Assembly (NCBI RefSeq): GCF_029846115.1
Contig: NZ_JARVZZ010000001.1
Span: 1,674,001-1,738,000 of the forward strand
Direction of reading: 5' to 3'
Source of the DNA: Serratia marcescens
GTDB lineage: Bacteria; Pseudomonadota; Gammaproteobacteria; Enterobacterales; Enterobacteriaceae
Length of the DNA stretch: 64,000 nucleotides
Position 1 is the stretch's first letter; each line of letters begins with the position of its first letter. The position numbers and the translations under genes were made by a program. A model generated the notes under the pieces. That model made no database searches and had not been told where the DNA came from. It worked only from the letters and a program-made list of their open reading frames with translations. Shown piece after piece: positions 10,035-18,937 of the stretch.

Positions 10035-11729
10035 TTATTCTCCAATCATGTCGATATTGGCGGCGCCCGGCGGCACCATCGGGAACACTTTTTCGTTGAT
10101 GTCGATCAGCGCGTGGATCAGGCAGGGGCCCGGGCGTTGGATCGCTTCGGCCAGCGCGGCCTGCGGATCTTCCGCGGCGTTCAAATCGCAGGTATCCAGC
10201 CCGAATCCGGCGGCGATCTTCAGGAAGTCGGTGCGCTTCGGATAGGCGGCGGCGAAGATGCGCTGCTGGTAGAACAGGGTTTGCTGCTGGTGCACCAGCC
10301 CCAACGCCTGGTTGTTCATCAAAATGATTTTCACGTCCAGATCGTGTTCGACCGCGGTGGCCATTTCCTGAATGTTCATCATCAGGCTGCCGTCGCCGGA
10401 GAAGCACAGCACTTTGCGCTCGGGCTCCGCCAACGCCGCACCGATCGCCGCCGGCAGACCGAAGCCCATGGTGCCCAGGCCGCCCGAAGTCAGCCACTGG
10501 CGCGGCCGGCTCAGCGGATAGGCCTGCGCCACCCACATCTGATGCTGGCCCACGTCGGTGGTGATGATGGCGCTGTCGTCCACGCAGCGCGCGGCCGCCA
10601 GCACCAGGCCGTAATGGCTCAGCGGATCGTCGGCGTTCGGCATGTTGAACGGGAACTCGCGCTTCAGGTCATTGACGGTGCTCAGCCACGCGCTGCGCGG
10701 CTGCGTGTCGATCTGCGGCAGCAGCTGTTGCAGCACCTGGCCGACGTCGGCATGGATCGCCACGTTGGCCTGTTTGACCTTGCCCAGCTCGGCGCGGTCG
10801 ATATCCACGTGAATGATGGCGGCGTTAGGGCAGAACTGCTCGGTTTTGCCGATTGCCCGATCGTCGAAGCGCGCGCCCAGCACGATCAGCAGATCGGCCT
10901 CCTGCAGAATGAAGTTGGTGCTGCGCGCCGCGTGCATGCCCAGCATGCCCAGCGACAGCGGGTGTTCCACCGGCATCGCCCCCAGCGCCATCAGCGTCAT
11001 GGTGGTAGGCAGACCGGCGCGTTCGGCCAGTTCCAGCGCCTGGCGGTGAGCGTCGGCGCAGATGATGCCGCCGCCCAGGTAGAGGATCGGGCGTTGCGCC
11101 TGGTTGATCATCGCGGCGGCCTGCGAAACCAGCGCCGGATCGAAGCTCGGTGCGGCGTCCTGCACGGCGATCGGCGGTAGCTCCTCCAGGGTGATGGTGG
11201 CGGTCTGCACGTCTTTCGGCACATCGATCCAGACCGGGCCGGGGCGGCCGGATTCGGCGATGCGGAATGCGTCGACGATCACCTGCGGCAATTCGCGAAT
11301 ATCGCGTACCAGATGGTTGTGCTTGGTGATTGGGATGGAAATACCGTAGGTGTCCACCTCCTGGAAGGCGTCGGTGCCGATCATCGAAGAAGGCACCTGA
11401 CCGGTGATGCACACCAGCGGAATGGAATCGAGCTTGGCGTCGGCGATGGCGGTGACCAGGTTGGTGGCGCCCGGTCCGCTGGAGGCGATGCACACCGCCG
11501 CTTTGCCGTTGGCGCGCGCCATGCCCTGCGCCATAAAGCCCGCGCCCTGTTCGTGGCGCGCCAGCACGTGGTGAATGCGGGTGCTTTGGCTCAGCGCGTC
11601 ATACAGCGGCAGCGCCGCGCCGCCGGGGATGCCGGCGACGGTGGTGATGCCCTGCCGCTCCAGCAGATGAACGATCAATTGTGCGCCGGTGAAGCGGGTG
11701 CCCGGCTGAGGCGTGCCCGAAGTTGCCAT
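10035..11729 (-). CDS. ilvB: IlvB, acetolactate synthase I catalytic (large) subunit
   Basis: ThDP-, FAD- and Mg-dependent enzyme forming acetolactate or acetohydroxybutyrate, the first common step of valine, leucine and isoleucine synthesis. The ATG at 11729 gives MATSGTPQPG, matching the E. coli N-terminus (564 versus 562 residues), with AAGGA seven bases upstream; an in-frame codon 18 bp earlier is less likely. The catalytic glutamate lies in HEQGAGFMAQG near residue 60, and the ThDP motif runs from GDGSLMMNIQE to the paired Asn residues MNNQALG. It is distinct from IlvI at 29.6 kb. The ivbL leader and an attenuator precede it. Its position beside yabI differs from E. coli, where ilvBN lies near uhpA. 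Confidence 0.96.
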   Translation of the reverse strand: MATSGTPQPGTRFTGAQLIVHLLERQGITTVAGIPGGAALPLYDALSQSTRIHHVLARHEQGAGFMAQGMARANGKAAVCIASSGPGATNLVTAIADAKLDSIPLVCITGQVPSSMIGTDAFQEVDTYGISIPITKHNHLVRDIRELPQVIVDAFRIAESGRPGPVWIDVPKDVQTATITLEELPPIAVQDAAPSFDPALVSQAAAMINQAQRPILYLGGGIICADAHRQALELAERAGLPTTMTLMALGAMPVEHPLSLGMLGMHAARSTNFILQEADLLIVLGARFDDRAIGKTEQFCPNAAIIHVDIDRAELGKVKQANVAIHADVGQVLQQLLPQIDTQPRSAWLSTVNDLKREFPFNMPNADDPLSHYGLVLAAARCVDDSAIITTDVGQHQMWVAQAYPLSRPRQWLTSGGLGTMGFGLPAAIGAALAEPERKVLCFSGDGSLMMNIQEMATAVEHDLDVKIILMNNQALGLVHQQQTLFYQQRIFAAAYPKRTDFLKIAAGFGLDTCDLNAAEDPQAALAEAIQRPGPCLIHALIDINEKVFPMVPPGAANIDMIGE

Positions 11730-11772
11730 GTTCCTGTCCTTTCTCAAGGCCGGTGAGCTTTTCTGGGCAGGG

Positions 11773-11815
11773 TGCTAAAACAAGAAACCCCGCCCGGTTT
11801 GCGCCGGCGGGGTTT
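11773..11815 (-). terminator. ilvBN attenuator terminator
   Basis: On the minus strand, AAACCCCGCC and GGCGGGGTTT pair around an 11-base loop, followed by the U-rich stretch TTTCTTGTTTT. It lies between the stop codon of ivbL (11841) and the ilvB start (11729), as expected for an attenuator. Stalling at the leader's valine codons would be expected to prevent its formation. Confidence 0.88.
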
Positions 11816-11840
11816 GGGAATCGATGCGTTGATTCGGACC

Positions 11841-11939
11841 CTACGGCGCATTGCCGACGACCACCACCACACGCACGACGACCACCGCGGCTGGTAGCGC
11901 GGTAAATAGTAGGGTCGAAGTCAGCGAGGATGCGATCAC
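11841..11939 (-). CDS. ivbL: IvbL, ilvBN operon leader peptide
   Basis: Short attenuation peptide of 32 residues, the same length as in E. coli. The C-terminal half reads AAVVVVRVVVVVGNAP, with nine valine codons, and appears identical to the E. coli IvbL end. I chose the GTG at 11939 because it follows AAGG at good spacing and reproduces the E. coli length; an in-frame ATG 15 bases upstream would give 37 residues and cannot be excluded. Charged tRNA-Val level should decide whether the downstream terminator forms. It is too short for routine gene callers. Confidence 0.92.
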   Translation of the reverse strand: MIASSLTSTLLFTALPAAVVVVRVVVVVGNAP

Positions 11940-12042
11940 AGGGAACCTTATCATCAGTAAAAAAAGTCAGGTTTTTATAAAAGCACAGGCGCAAAATTCG
12001 CACAACAGGTTTATTGGCGCAGCATAAAAAACGCGCGTCAGA

Positions 12043-12747
12043 TCACGCTTTACCCAAGATGCCCAGCACGCGCGCTTCGGGCGCGCTGCCGTCCAGCAGG
12101 GCCTGCGTCGGGCCGTCGTAGTAGATGCGGCCGTCGACCACCAGCAGCGTGCGCGGCGCGATGCGCGCGGCGTCGTCGAGGTTGTGCGACACCATCAGCA
12201 GCGTCAGGTTACGCTGTTCGCACACCGTCTGCAGCAGCTGCAGCATTTCGTTGCGCAGCGCCGGATCGAGCGCCGAGAAGGGCTCGTCGAGCAGCAGGAT
12301 CGGTCGTTGGCGAATCAAACAGCGCGCCAGCGCGGCGCGCTGACGTTGACCGCCGGAAAGCTGCGACGGCAGGCGCTCCAGGTGCTCCTCCAGGCCGACC
12401 TGACGGGCGATATGCGCCCGCTGTTGGCGCTGCTGTTCAGTCAAGCGCAGACCGGGATCCAACCCCAGCCCGATGTTCTGCGCCACCGTCAGGTGCGCGA
12501 ACAGGTTGTTCTCCTGAAACAGCATCGACACCGGCCGTTTGGCCGGCGGCGTAGCGGTGTGGTCTTCGTCGTTCAGCAGCAGCCGGCCGCTGGCCGCCGG
12601 CAGAAAACCGGCGATCAAACTCAGCAGGGTGCTTTTACCGGCGCCGCTGGGGCCGAGCACCGCGACGCGCTCGCCCGGCTGGATGCGCAGATCAAAGCGC
12701 ATCGGCAGGTGTTCATACAGATAGGTCAGTTTTTCAAGCGTCAGCAT
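12043..12747 (-). CDS. thiQ: ThiQ, thiamine ABC transporter ATP-binding protein
   Basis: ATPase of the ThiBPQ importer for thiamine, TMP and TPP. The 234-residue protein has Walker [10 protein letters not shown] near residue 33, a Q-loop (FQENNLF), the signature LSGGQRQR, Walker [12 protein letters not shown] and the H-loop VSHNLDD. Its start overlaps the end of thiP by 14 bases, implying translational coupling. A weak hairpin with a run of six T follows its stop on the minus strand, in the gap before the ivbL leader. Confidence 0.95.
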   Translation of the reverse strand: MLTLEKLTYLYEHLPMRFDLRIQPGERVAVLGPSGAGKSTLLSLIAGFLPAASGRLLLNDEDHTATPPAKRPVSMLFQENNLFAHLTVAQNIGLGLDPGLRLTEQQRQQRAHIARQVGLEEHLERLPSQLSGGQRQRAALARCLIRQRPILLLDEPFSALDPALRNEMLQLLQTVCEQRNLTLLMVSHNLDDAARIAPRTLLVVDGRIYYDGPTQALLDGSAPEARVLGILGKA

Positions 12748-14341
12748 GGCGCCCCGGTAAGCGTTCGATCAGGGTAAACAGCAGGAAGCACAGCAGCAGC
12801 AACAGCAGCGCGGTCACCGCCCCGTCGTTGCTGCGGTAGGCGCCAATCTGCTGATACAGGTAAAAAGGCAGGGTACGGAAATGCTCGTTGCCAAACAAGG
12901 CGACCACGCCGAAATCGCCGATCGACAGCACGCAGGCGAAGGCCAGCGCCTGCGCCAGCGGGCGACGCAGCGCGCGCAGTTCGATCAGCCGCAGCCGTTG
13001 CCAGCCGTGGATATCCAGCGACAGGCACAGCGGGTTGTAACGTTCGGCGAGGTCGCGCATCGGGTTCTCCAACACCTTCAGCGCATAGGGCACCGCCATC
13101 AGCGCATTGGTGAGGATCACCAGCGCATAGGGCGACTGTGGCAGCCCGATCGTATCGCTCAGCAGCAGGAAGAAGCCGGTGGCCAGCACGATGCCCGGCA
13201 TCGCCAGGATCACCATGCCGCTCAGCTCCAGTGCCTGGCCGCCGCGCAGATGCTGCCGCAGCTTCAGCTCGCGGCTGCTCCACAGCAGCATCATCGTGAG
13301 CGCCACGCACAGCGCCCCGGCGCCGAGGGCGATGCGCAGCGACGTGAACAGCGCCTGCCACAGCACCGGCTGGCGCAGCACGCTGACGACGGCCTGATTG
13401 GCGCCGTCGGCGATCACCGCCAGCAGAGGCGGCAGCAGCAGCAACAGCGCGGCGGCGATCAGCAGAAAATCGCCGACGCGTCGCCACAGGCTGTCTTCCG
13501 GATTGCGCCAGCGCTGGGCGTGGGTATGCCCCACCGGCAATACCTGGCTCAGGCGCTGACTGATCAACACCAGCCCCAGACAACAGCTTAACTGGATCAG
13601 CGCCAGCATGGCGGCGCGACCCAGATCGTAGTCGTAACTCAGCGCCTGATAGATCGCCAGTTCGATGGTGGTAGCCTGCGGCCCGCCGCCCAGCGACAGC
13701 ACGGTGGCGAAGCTGGCGAAGCACAGCATGAAGATCAATGCGCCGCTCGGCAGGATCTGGCGGCGCAGCGCCGGCCATTCGACGAAGCGGAACTGCTGCC
13801 AGCCATTCATGCCCAGCTGGGCGGCCAGCTGGCGCTGCTCCACCGGGATATTCTCCAGCGCCTGCAGCAACAGGCGGGTGGCCAGCGGCAGGTTAAAGAA
13901 CAGGTGCGCCAGCAGAATGCCCTGCAGACCGTAGGGCGAGAAGCCATATTCGATGCCCAGCCAGCCGCACAGCGTCGCCAGCCAGCCTTGGCGCCCATAG
14001 ACGCTGAGCAGGCCGAACACCGCCACCAGCACCGGCAGCACCAGCGTCATGGCGCACAGCCGCAGCAGCAGCTGCCGGCCGGGGAAGCGGCGGCGATAGA
14101 GCGCGCGCGCCAGCAGAACGGCGGGCAGCACCGAAATCAGCGCCGACAGCAGCGCCTGCCAAAAGGTGAAGCGCACCACGTGCCAAAGGTAGCTGTCCTG
14201 CCACAGGCCGCGCCAGTCGCTGTCCGGCGCGTGACGCCACAGCGAGCCCATCGCCAGCGCGGCGACCAGCAGGATCACGCCGGCGGCCAACAGCCCCGGC
14301 CAGAGCCAGCGGGGGATCAGCGGCTGACGGCGGTTTGCCAT
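12734..14341 (-). CDS. thiP: ThiP, thiamine ABC transporter permease
   Basis: Inner-membrane permease of the thiamine importer, a fused protein with two BPD-type permease halves and about twelve hydrophobic segments. The ATG at 14341 gives [12 protein letters not shown], the E. coli start, and 535 residues against 536. It overlaps the 3' end of thiB by 25 bases and the start of thiQ by 14, so the three form one operon behind the TPP riboswitch. Confidence 0.95.
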   Translation of the reverse strand: MANRRQPLIPRWLWPGLLAAGVILLVAALAMGSLWRHAPDSDWRGLWQDSYLWHVVRFTFWQALLSALISVLPAVLLARALYRRRFPGRQLLLRLCAMTLVLPVLVAVFGLLSVYGRQGWLATLCGWLGIEYGFSPYGLQGILLAHLFFNLPLATRLLLQALENIPVEQRQLAAQLGMNGWQQFRFVEWPALRRQILPSGALIFMLCFASFATVLSLGGGPQATTIELAIYQALSYDYDLGRAAMLALIQLSCCLGLVLISQRLSQVLPVGHTHAQRWRNPEDSLWRRVGDFLLIAAALLLLLPPLLAVIADGANQAVVSVLRQPVLWQALFTSLRIALGAGALCVALTMMLLWSSRELKLRQHLRGGQALELSGMVILAMPGIVLATGFFLLLSDTIGLPQSPYALVILTNALMAVPYALKVLENPMRDLAERYNPLCLSLDIHGWQRLRLIELRALRRPLAQALAFACVLSIGDFGVVALFGNEHFRTLPFYLYQQIGAYRSNDGAVTALLLLLLCFLLFTLIERLPGRHADA

Positions 14342-15303
14342 GCCCGGATCCAACCGCCGCGTTGTTTGGCCACCTCTTCGGCGCTGTATTGCAGCGCGGT
14401 CTGCGGCACGTTCATCTGCTCAAAGCCGACGGGCAGTGGGGTGTTGATCACCGGGTACATCCAGTTGCCGGTCGGGATGGCGTTTTGGAACGCCGGTGTC
14501 ACCATGAACTGCATGAAACGCTCCGCCAGCTCAGGCTGTTTGGCGGCCTTCAGCTTGCCCGCCACTTCCACCTGCAGGTAGTGCCCTTCGCTGAACGTGG
14601 CGGCGGCGTAGAGATCTTTTTTCTCTTCGATCAGGTGATAGGCCGGAGAGGTGGTGTAGCTGAGCACCAGATCGCCTTCGCCCTTCAGGAACAGGCCGTA
14701 GGCTTCGCTCCAGCCTTTGGTGACGGTGACGGTTTTCTTCGCCAGTTGCTGCCAGGCGGCCGGCGCCTTGTCGCCATACACTTTTTGCATCCACAGCAGC
14801 AGGCCGAGGCCCGGCGTGCTGGTGCGCGGATCTTCGTAGATCACTTTCCAGTTGCGATCGCCGCTGACCAGCTCCTGCAGGCTTTTTGGCGGGTTCTTCA
14901 GTTTTTCTTTGTTGTAGACGAAGGCGAAGTACCCGTAGTCGTATGGCACGAAGGTCGCGTCCTGCCAGCCGCCCGGCACCGTCAGTTTGGCGGTGTCGAC
15001 GCCGCTCGGCGCGAACAGGCCGGTTTGCTGCGCCGCCTGCAACAGGTTGTTGTCCAACCCCAGCACCACGTCGGCGGCGCTGTTCTTGCCTTCCATGCGC
15101 AGGCGGTTCAGCAGCGAGACGCCGTCTTCCAGCGCGACGAACTTCAGTTCACAGTCGCACTCGGCTTCAAAGGCTTTTTTCACCGCCGGGCCTGGGCCCC
15201 AGTCGGCGGCGAAGGAATCGTAGGTGTAAACCGTCAGCGTCGGCTTGGCCAACACCGGCGCGGCACACAGCAGCAATAAGCAGGGCAGAAATGTTTTGAC
15301 CAC
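14317..15303 (-). CDS. thiB: ThiB (TbpA), thiamine-binding periplasmic protein
   Basis: Periplasmic solute-binding protein of the ThiBPQ importer. A signal peptide covers about residues 1-19 (ending APVLAKP), followed by TLTVYTYDSFAADWGPGP, typical of the family; total 328 residues against 327 in E. coli. The start is GTG at 15303, six bases after AGGAG; no nearby ATG fits. The riboswitch lies about 70 bp upstream, so its outcome can control this start site or the transcript. It is the first gene of thiBPQ. Confidence 0.95.
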   Translation of the reverse strand: MVKTFLPCLLLLCAAPVLAKPTLTVYTYDSFAADWGPGPAVKKAFEAECDCELKFVALEDGVSLLNRLRMEGKNSAADVVLGLDNNLLQAAQQTGLFAPSGVDTAKLTVPGGWQDATFVPYDYGYFAFVYNKEKLKNPPKSLQELVSGDRNWKVIYEDPRTSTPGLGLLLWMQKVYGDKAPAAWQQLAKKTVTVTKGWSEAYGLFLKGEGDLVLSYTTSPAYHLIEEKKDLYAAATFSEGHYLQVEVAGKLKAAKQPELAERFMQFMVTPAFQNAIPTGNWMYPVINTPLPVGFEQMNVPQTALQYSAEEVAKQRGGWIRAWQTAVSR

Positions 15304-15375
15304 GTTGCACTCCTGAAAAATAAGGGGGCAAGGGCATCTGAGGGGGCGAGGCGGCGTCGCCGGTTCGCTGGGCTC

Positions 15376-15475
15376 AAATCCCTCCGCCGGTATTGACCGG
15401 ATCAGGTTCGACGGGTGTGCTCTCAGCGGAAAATCGGGCTTATCACGCGGCCCGACTTACCGCACCCCGTTGAGA
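15376..15475 (-). promoter_or_regulatory. TPP riboswitch (THI element)
   Basis: On the minus strand the conserved blocks appear in order: GGGGTGC (15462-15468), CTGAGA (15421-15426), ACCCGT, ACCTGATCCGG (15397-15407) and GGCGGAGGGA (15379-15388). The segment between the first two blocks (15431-15458) holds an extra GTCGGGC...GCCCGA hairpin, the variable P3 extension. Its position ahead of thiBPQ matches the known element of E. coli. Binding of TPP is expected to repress the transporter. No obvious intrinsic terminator lies between it and thiB, so translational control is more likely (inference). Confidence 0.93.
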
Positions 15476-15516
15476 CGGCGCTATTGTAAAGATTAACCGA
15501 CCCGGGCGAAAGGCGC

Positions 15517-17178
15517 TTATGCCTCCGGCGGGGCAAACCAGGCGGACTTGAAGTCGAACCAGCCGAGGGTGTTCATCCGCACGCCGCGCATGCTGCGCTG
15601 GCCGTGCAGCTGCAGCCAGTGGTGGAACAGCGGATGCAGCTGGTGGTTGCTGACCAGACGCTGGCAGAACTCGGCCAGCGGCAAGCGGTTGGCGCGCCAC
15701 AGCGCTGCGTCCTGCGCCAGATCTTCGTTCATGCAATGCTGCATCAGCGGCAGTTCGTACAGCGTGGCGAACAGCGAAAACTCCAGCGGCAGATAGAAGT
15801 TGGCGCTGCCGAGCCACAGATCGCTGCGCGCGTCGCCCTGGTGCCAGGTGGCATAATCCACGCTTTGCACGATCAGACGGATGCCGTGCTGCGCCAGCAG
15901 CGGTTCGATCGCCTGGCGAATGGCGTGAAACTCCGAATGTTCATTGAAGTGGGTCATCGTCAGTTCGGTCAGGCCCGCGGGCTTGGGCTGCTGCGCCAGC
16001 GTGCGGTTGTGGTGCCAGCGCGGCAGCAGGCCGTACGCCGGCGACCAATAGCGCTGGTAGAGCGGCCCGGCGTGGCTCAGCAGCGAAATGGGGTTGATCA
16101 ATTCGCACAGCCAACTGCGAATGGCGGGGTCGACGGCCAGCGGTGAACGCTGATCGAACAGCAGGAAATAGCAACCCTCTTCCAGCCGGCTTTCCAGCTC
16201 GCTGTTGCCGGTTTCATCGCCCTGCAGCTGCACGCCGGAGTGCACCAGCTCTTCGGAAAACTCCGGCAGCACCCAGATGTTCACCTCGTCGATCAGCGCC
16301 CGGTAGCCAAAATAGTCGTCGAAGGCGTGGATCTTCATCTGGCTGGGATGGTTGCGCACCATGCGGTAGGGGCCGGTGCCGACCGGATGGCGGGCGAAAT
16401 CCGGCAGTTCACGCCATTCGCGCGGCAGGATCATGGCCTGCACGCTGCCCAGCAGCCAGGGCAGCCAGTGGTCGGGACTGCGCAGCTGCACGTCGATAAC
16501 GAACGGCGTCGGCGAGGTGACGCTCTCGATATGCGAGAACAGCGGTTGCGAGGTCAGACGCGAGAGGGAAGTGATGACGTCCGCCATCTCCAGCTCGCGG
16601 CCATGATGAAAATGGATCGCCGGGCGCAGGTAAAACCGCCAGTGCAGCGGGGTCAGCGCCTGCCAATGGTGAGACAGATCGGACTCCAGTTCCCCGTTTT
16701 CCTCATTTATGCGCGTCAGGCCGTTGAAGATCTGGCGCGCCAAATGGGTCTCCGAACGCCGCAGCGCCGAGCCGGGCAACAGGTTGTACAGCTGCCGGTA
16801 GTAGAGCACCCGCAGGATGTGTTTCCCCTGGCGGAAGCTGCGTCCCAGCTGCGACAGCAGCATCTGGCGCACCACGTTTTTGTCGCCCACCAGCTGCACC
16901 AACTGATCGATGCGGTCCTGTTCCAGCAGCTCCTCGGCCCGTTGTTGCTGCAGAGCCAGGCCGGTGTAGTGGAAGGTTAACCGCGAGCGCTTGCCGCGCC
17001 CCGACTCCGCCTGCCAGGTGAGCCAGCCTTCCCGCTGCATGGCGCTCAGCAGGGAGCGCACGTGGCGCCGCGAGCAGCTGAGCACCTCCGCCAGCGCCTG
17101 CAGCGTAGTGTCGGTGGTTTCACCGTGGCAGCGCTGCCACAGACGGATGAACTGCTGCTGCAATCGGGACGTGGACAT
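15517..17178 (-). CDS. sgrR: SgrR, transcriptional activator of sgrS
   Basis: SgrR senses glucose-phosphate stress and activates the small RNA gene sgrS, from which it is divergently encoded here as in E. coli. An N-terminal winged-helix DNA-binding domain covers about residues 1-110 ([20 protein letters not shown]), followed by an SBP_bac_5-type solute-binding domain that probably senses the ligand. The C-terminus [20 protein letters not shown] is strongly conserved. The ATG at 17178 gives [15 protein letters not shown] and 553 residues (E. coli 551); an upstream TTG start would add eight residues. Confidence 0.95.
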   Translation of the reverse strand: MSTSRLQQQFIRLWQRCHGETTDTTLQALAEVLSCSRRHVRSLLSAMQREGWLTWQAESGRGKRSRLTFHYTGLALQQQRAEELLEQDRIDQLVQLVGDKNVVRQMLLSQLGRSFRQGKHILRVLYYRQLYNLLPGSALRRSETHLARQIFNGLTRINEENGELESDLSHHWQALTPLHWRFYLRPAIHFHHGRELEMADVITSLSRLTSQPLFSHIESVTSPTPFVIDVQLRSPDHWLPWLLGSVQAMILPREWRELPDFARHPVGTGPYRMVRNHPSQMKIHAFDDYFGYRALIDEVNIWVLPEFSEELVHSGVQLQGDETGNSELESRLEEGCYFLLFDQRSPLAVDPAIRSWLCELINPISLLSHAGPLYQRYWSPAYGLLPRWHHNRTLAQQPKPAGLTELTMTHFNEHSEFHAIRQAIEPLLAQHGIRLIVQSVDYATWHQGDARSDLWLGSANFYLPLEFSLFATLYELPLMQHCMNEDLAQDAALWRANRLPLAEFCQRLVSNHQLHPLFHHWLQLHGQRSMRGVRMNTLGWFDFKSAWFAPPEA

Positions 17179-17246
17179 AAAAGAGGAACGCTCCTGCCTC
17201 AACTCGTCAATTTTTCTTTCCCTATATTACGCCGATAATTTTCATC

Positions 17247-17513
17247 AATGAAAGGGGAGGGCGTAATCATGAAAGCTTTCTTATCCAGACAGTTCTATCA
17301 GCGCTACTTCAGTGCTGTGCGCCGCCAGCGCGCCGACTGGCTGAGCGTGGTGCCCGAACAGGCGCGGCTGGCGATGCTGGCGCACCTGACACAATGGGAC
17401 ATTAAAGAGATGACCGATAAGCAGTATCGCGAGCACCTGTAGGGGCCGCGGCAACCAATTTCTGAGTAATGGTGCTGTTTCACCAGCCAGTGGGGCGACC
17501 CACTGGTTTTTTT
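17247..17513 (+). ncRNA. sgrS: SgrS small RNA (also mRNA for SgrT)
   Basis: Hfq-dependent sRNA that represses ptsG mRNA during sugar-phosphate stress. Evidence: divergent from sgrR; contains sgrT near its 5' end; has the conserved seed CTGAGTA (17462-17468) followed by ATGGTGCTGTTTCACCAGCCAG, closely resembling the E. coli 3' region; and ends in the terminator CCAGTGGG-CGA-CCCACTGG (17487-17506) with seven T (17507-17513). A -10-like GATAAT lies at 17234-17239, placing the 5' end near 17246-17248; the exact start is inferred. Confidence 0.9.
17269..17442 (+). CDS. sgrT: SgrT, inhibitor of glucose uptake, encoded within SgrS
   Basis: SgrT is a small protein that inhibits the PtsG glucose transporter. 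The 57-residue product has the family pattern RQFYQRYFSA...WLSVVPEQARLAMLAHLTQWD near the E. coli form. I chose the ATG at 17269, preceded by GGGGAGG (17254-17260); the in-frame ATG at 17248 lies at the very 5' end of the sRNA with no room for a ribosome site. It is longer than the 43-residue E. coli SgrT, by an N-terminal MKAFLS and a basic C-terminal tail. Confidence 0.9.
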   Translation: MKAFLSRQFYQRYFSAVRRQRADWLSVVPEQARLAMLAHLTQWDIKEMTDKQYREHL

Positions 17514-17596
17514 ATGCGTGGTCATGGCGATGCGCTTGCATTTTTCTCGCCGTGGCCTAAGGTTCTTTCTTCTGCTTTGAGGTCAGGGAAGACGAT

Positions 17597-18793
17597 ATGC
17601 AACGCCTGAGCCGGTTGTCACTGCGCATTAACCCCATCTTTGCCGCATTCCTGCTGATCGCTTTCCTCTCCGGCATCGCCGGCGCGTTGTTGACGCCGAC
17701 GCTCAGCCTGTTTCTGACCACCGAGGTCAAGGTGCGGCCGCTGTGGGTCGGGCTGTTTTACACCGCCAACGCGGTGGCCGGCATCGTCGTCAGTTTCCTG
17801 CTGGCCAAGCGTTCCGACACCCGCGGCGATCGGCGCAGGCTGATCTTGCTGTGCTGCCTGATGGCGGTCGGCAACTGCCTGCTGTTCGCCTTTAATCGCG
17901 ACTACCTGACGCTGATCACCGCCGGGGTGCTGATGTCCGCCGTTGCCAACACCGCCATGCCGCAGATTTTCGCGCTGGCGCGGGAATATGCCGACCGCGA
18001 GGCGCGTGAAGTGGTGATGTTCAGCTCGGTGATGCGCGCCCAGCTTTCGCTGGCCTGGGTGATTGGCCCGCCGCTGTCGTTTGCGTTGGCGCTGAACTAC
18101 GGCTTTACCGTGATGTTCCTGATCGCCGCCGCCACCTTCGCGCTTTGCGTGCTACTGGTGGGATTTATGCTGCCTTCGGTGCCGCGCGCGGCGGGAAATG
18201 AGGGGCTGCAGAGTGGGGTGTCTGCGCCGATCGCGCCCGCCAGCGCCTGGCGCAATCGCGACGTGCGGTTGCTGTTCATCGCCTCGATGCTGATGTGGAC
18301 CTGCAACACCCTGTACATCATCGATATGCCGCTGTATATCACCGCCGATCTCGGCCTGCCGGAAGGGTTGGCCGGGGTGCTGATGGGCACCGCCGCCGGG
18401 CTGGAGATCCCGGCAATGCTGCTGGCCGGTTATTACGTCAAACGCTTCGGCAAGCGCAACATGATGCTGCTGGCGGTGGCGGCAGGCGTGCTGTTTTACC
18501 TCGGGCTGACGGTGCTGGCGGCCAAGCCGGCCCTGATTGCGCTGCAGCTGCTCAACGCGGTGTTTATCGGCATCGTCGCCGGTATCGGCATGCTCTATTT
18601 TCAGGATTTGATGCCGGGCCGACCGGGCGCCGCCACCACCTTGTTCACCAACAGCATCTCTACCGGGGTGATCCTGGCCGGGGTGCTGCAGGGCGCGCTG
18701 GTGGAAAATTTCGGTCATGGCTCGGTATATTGGATGGCGGCGCTGCTGGCGCTGGCGGCGCTCGGGATGAGCGCCAAAGTGCGTGAAGTGTGA
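17597..18793 (+). CDS. setA: SetA, sugar efflux transporter (MFS)
   Basis: Major facilitator exporter of glucosides and lactose analogues; in E. coli it is co-transcribed with sgrS and helps relieve sugar-phosphate stress. The 398-residue protein has about twelve transmembrane helices, the loop 2-3 motif AKRSDTRGDRR, and the strongly conserved LAREYADREAREVVMFSSVMRAQLS and WFQDLMPGRPGAATTLF-like segments. It lies 83 bp after the SgrS terminator, so some readthrough could link them. No clear terminator follows it before the transporter gene at 18938. Confidence 0.93.
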   Translation: MQRLSRLSLRINPIFAAFLLIAFLSGIAGALLTPTLSLFLTTEVKVRPLWVGLFYTANAVAGIVVSFLLAKRSDTRGDRRRLILLCCLMAVGNCLLFAFNRDYLTLITAGVLMSAVANTAMPQIFALAREYADREAREVVMFSSVMRAQLSLAWVIGPPLSFALALNYGFTVMFLIAAATFALCVLLVGFMLPSVPRAAGNEGLQSGVSAPIAPASAWRNRDVRLLFIASMLMWTCNTLYIIDMPLYITADLGLPEGLAGVLMGTAAGLEIPAMLLAGYYVKRFGKRNMMLLAVAAGVLFYLGLTVLAAKPALIALQLLNAVFIGIVAGIGMLYFQDLMPGRPGAATTLFTNSISTGVILAGVLQGALVENFGHGSVYWMAALLALAALGMSAKVREV

Positions 18794-18937
18794 GGTCAAA
18801 CGACGGCATTCTTGATGCAAGTCATTGAGAAGGCAGAAGCGGACGCCCAAGCTGAAGGCATATGGAGCGCGATCGTTGCGTTCACGCCCGTCTCGCTATT
18901 GAGATGCCGCCTTGTCGTTTAGAACAGTGGGAACGTT

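Noticed and set aside
11841..11905. GTC/GTG-rich run that looks like a short tandem repeat or CRISPR-like unit
   Set aside because: It is the valine codon block of the ivbL leader peptide.
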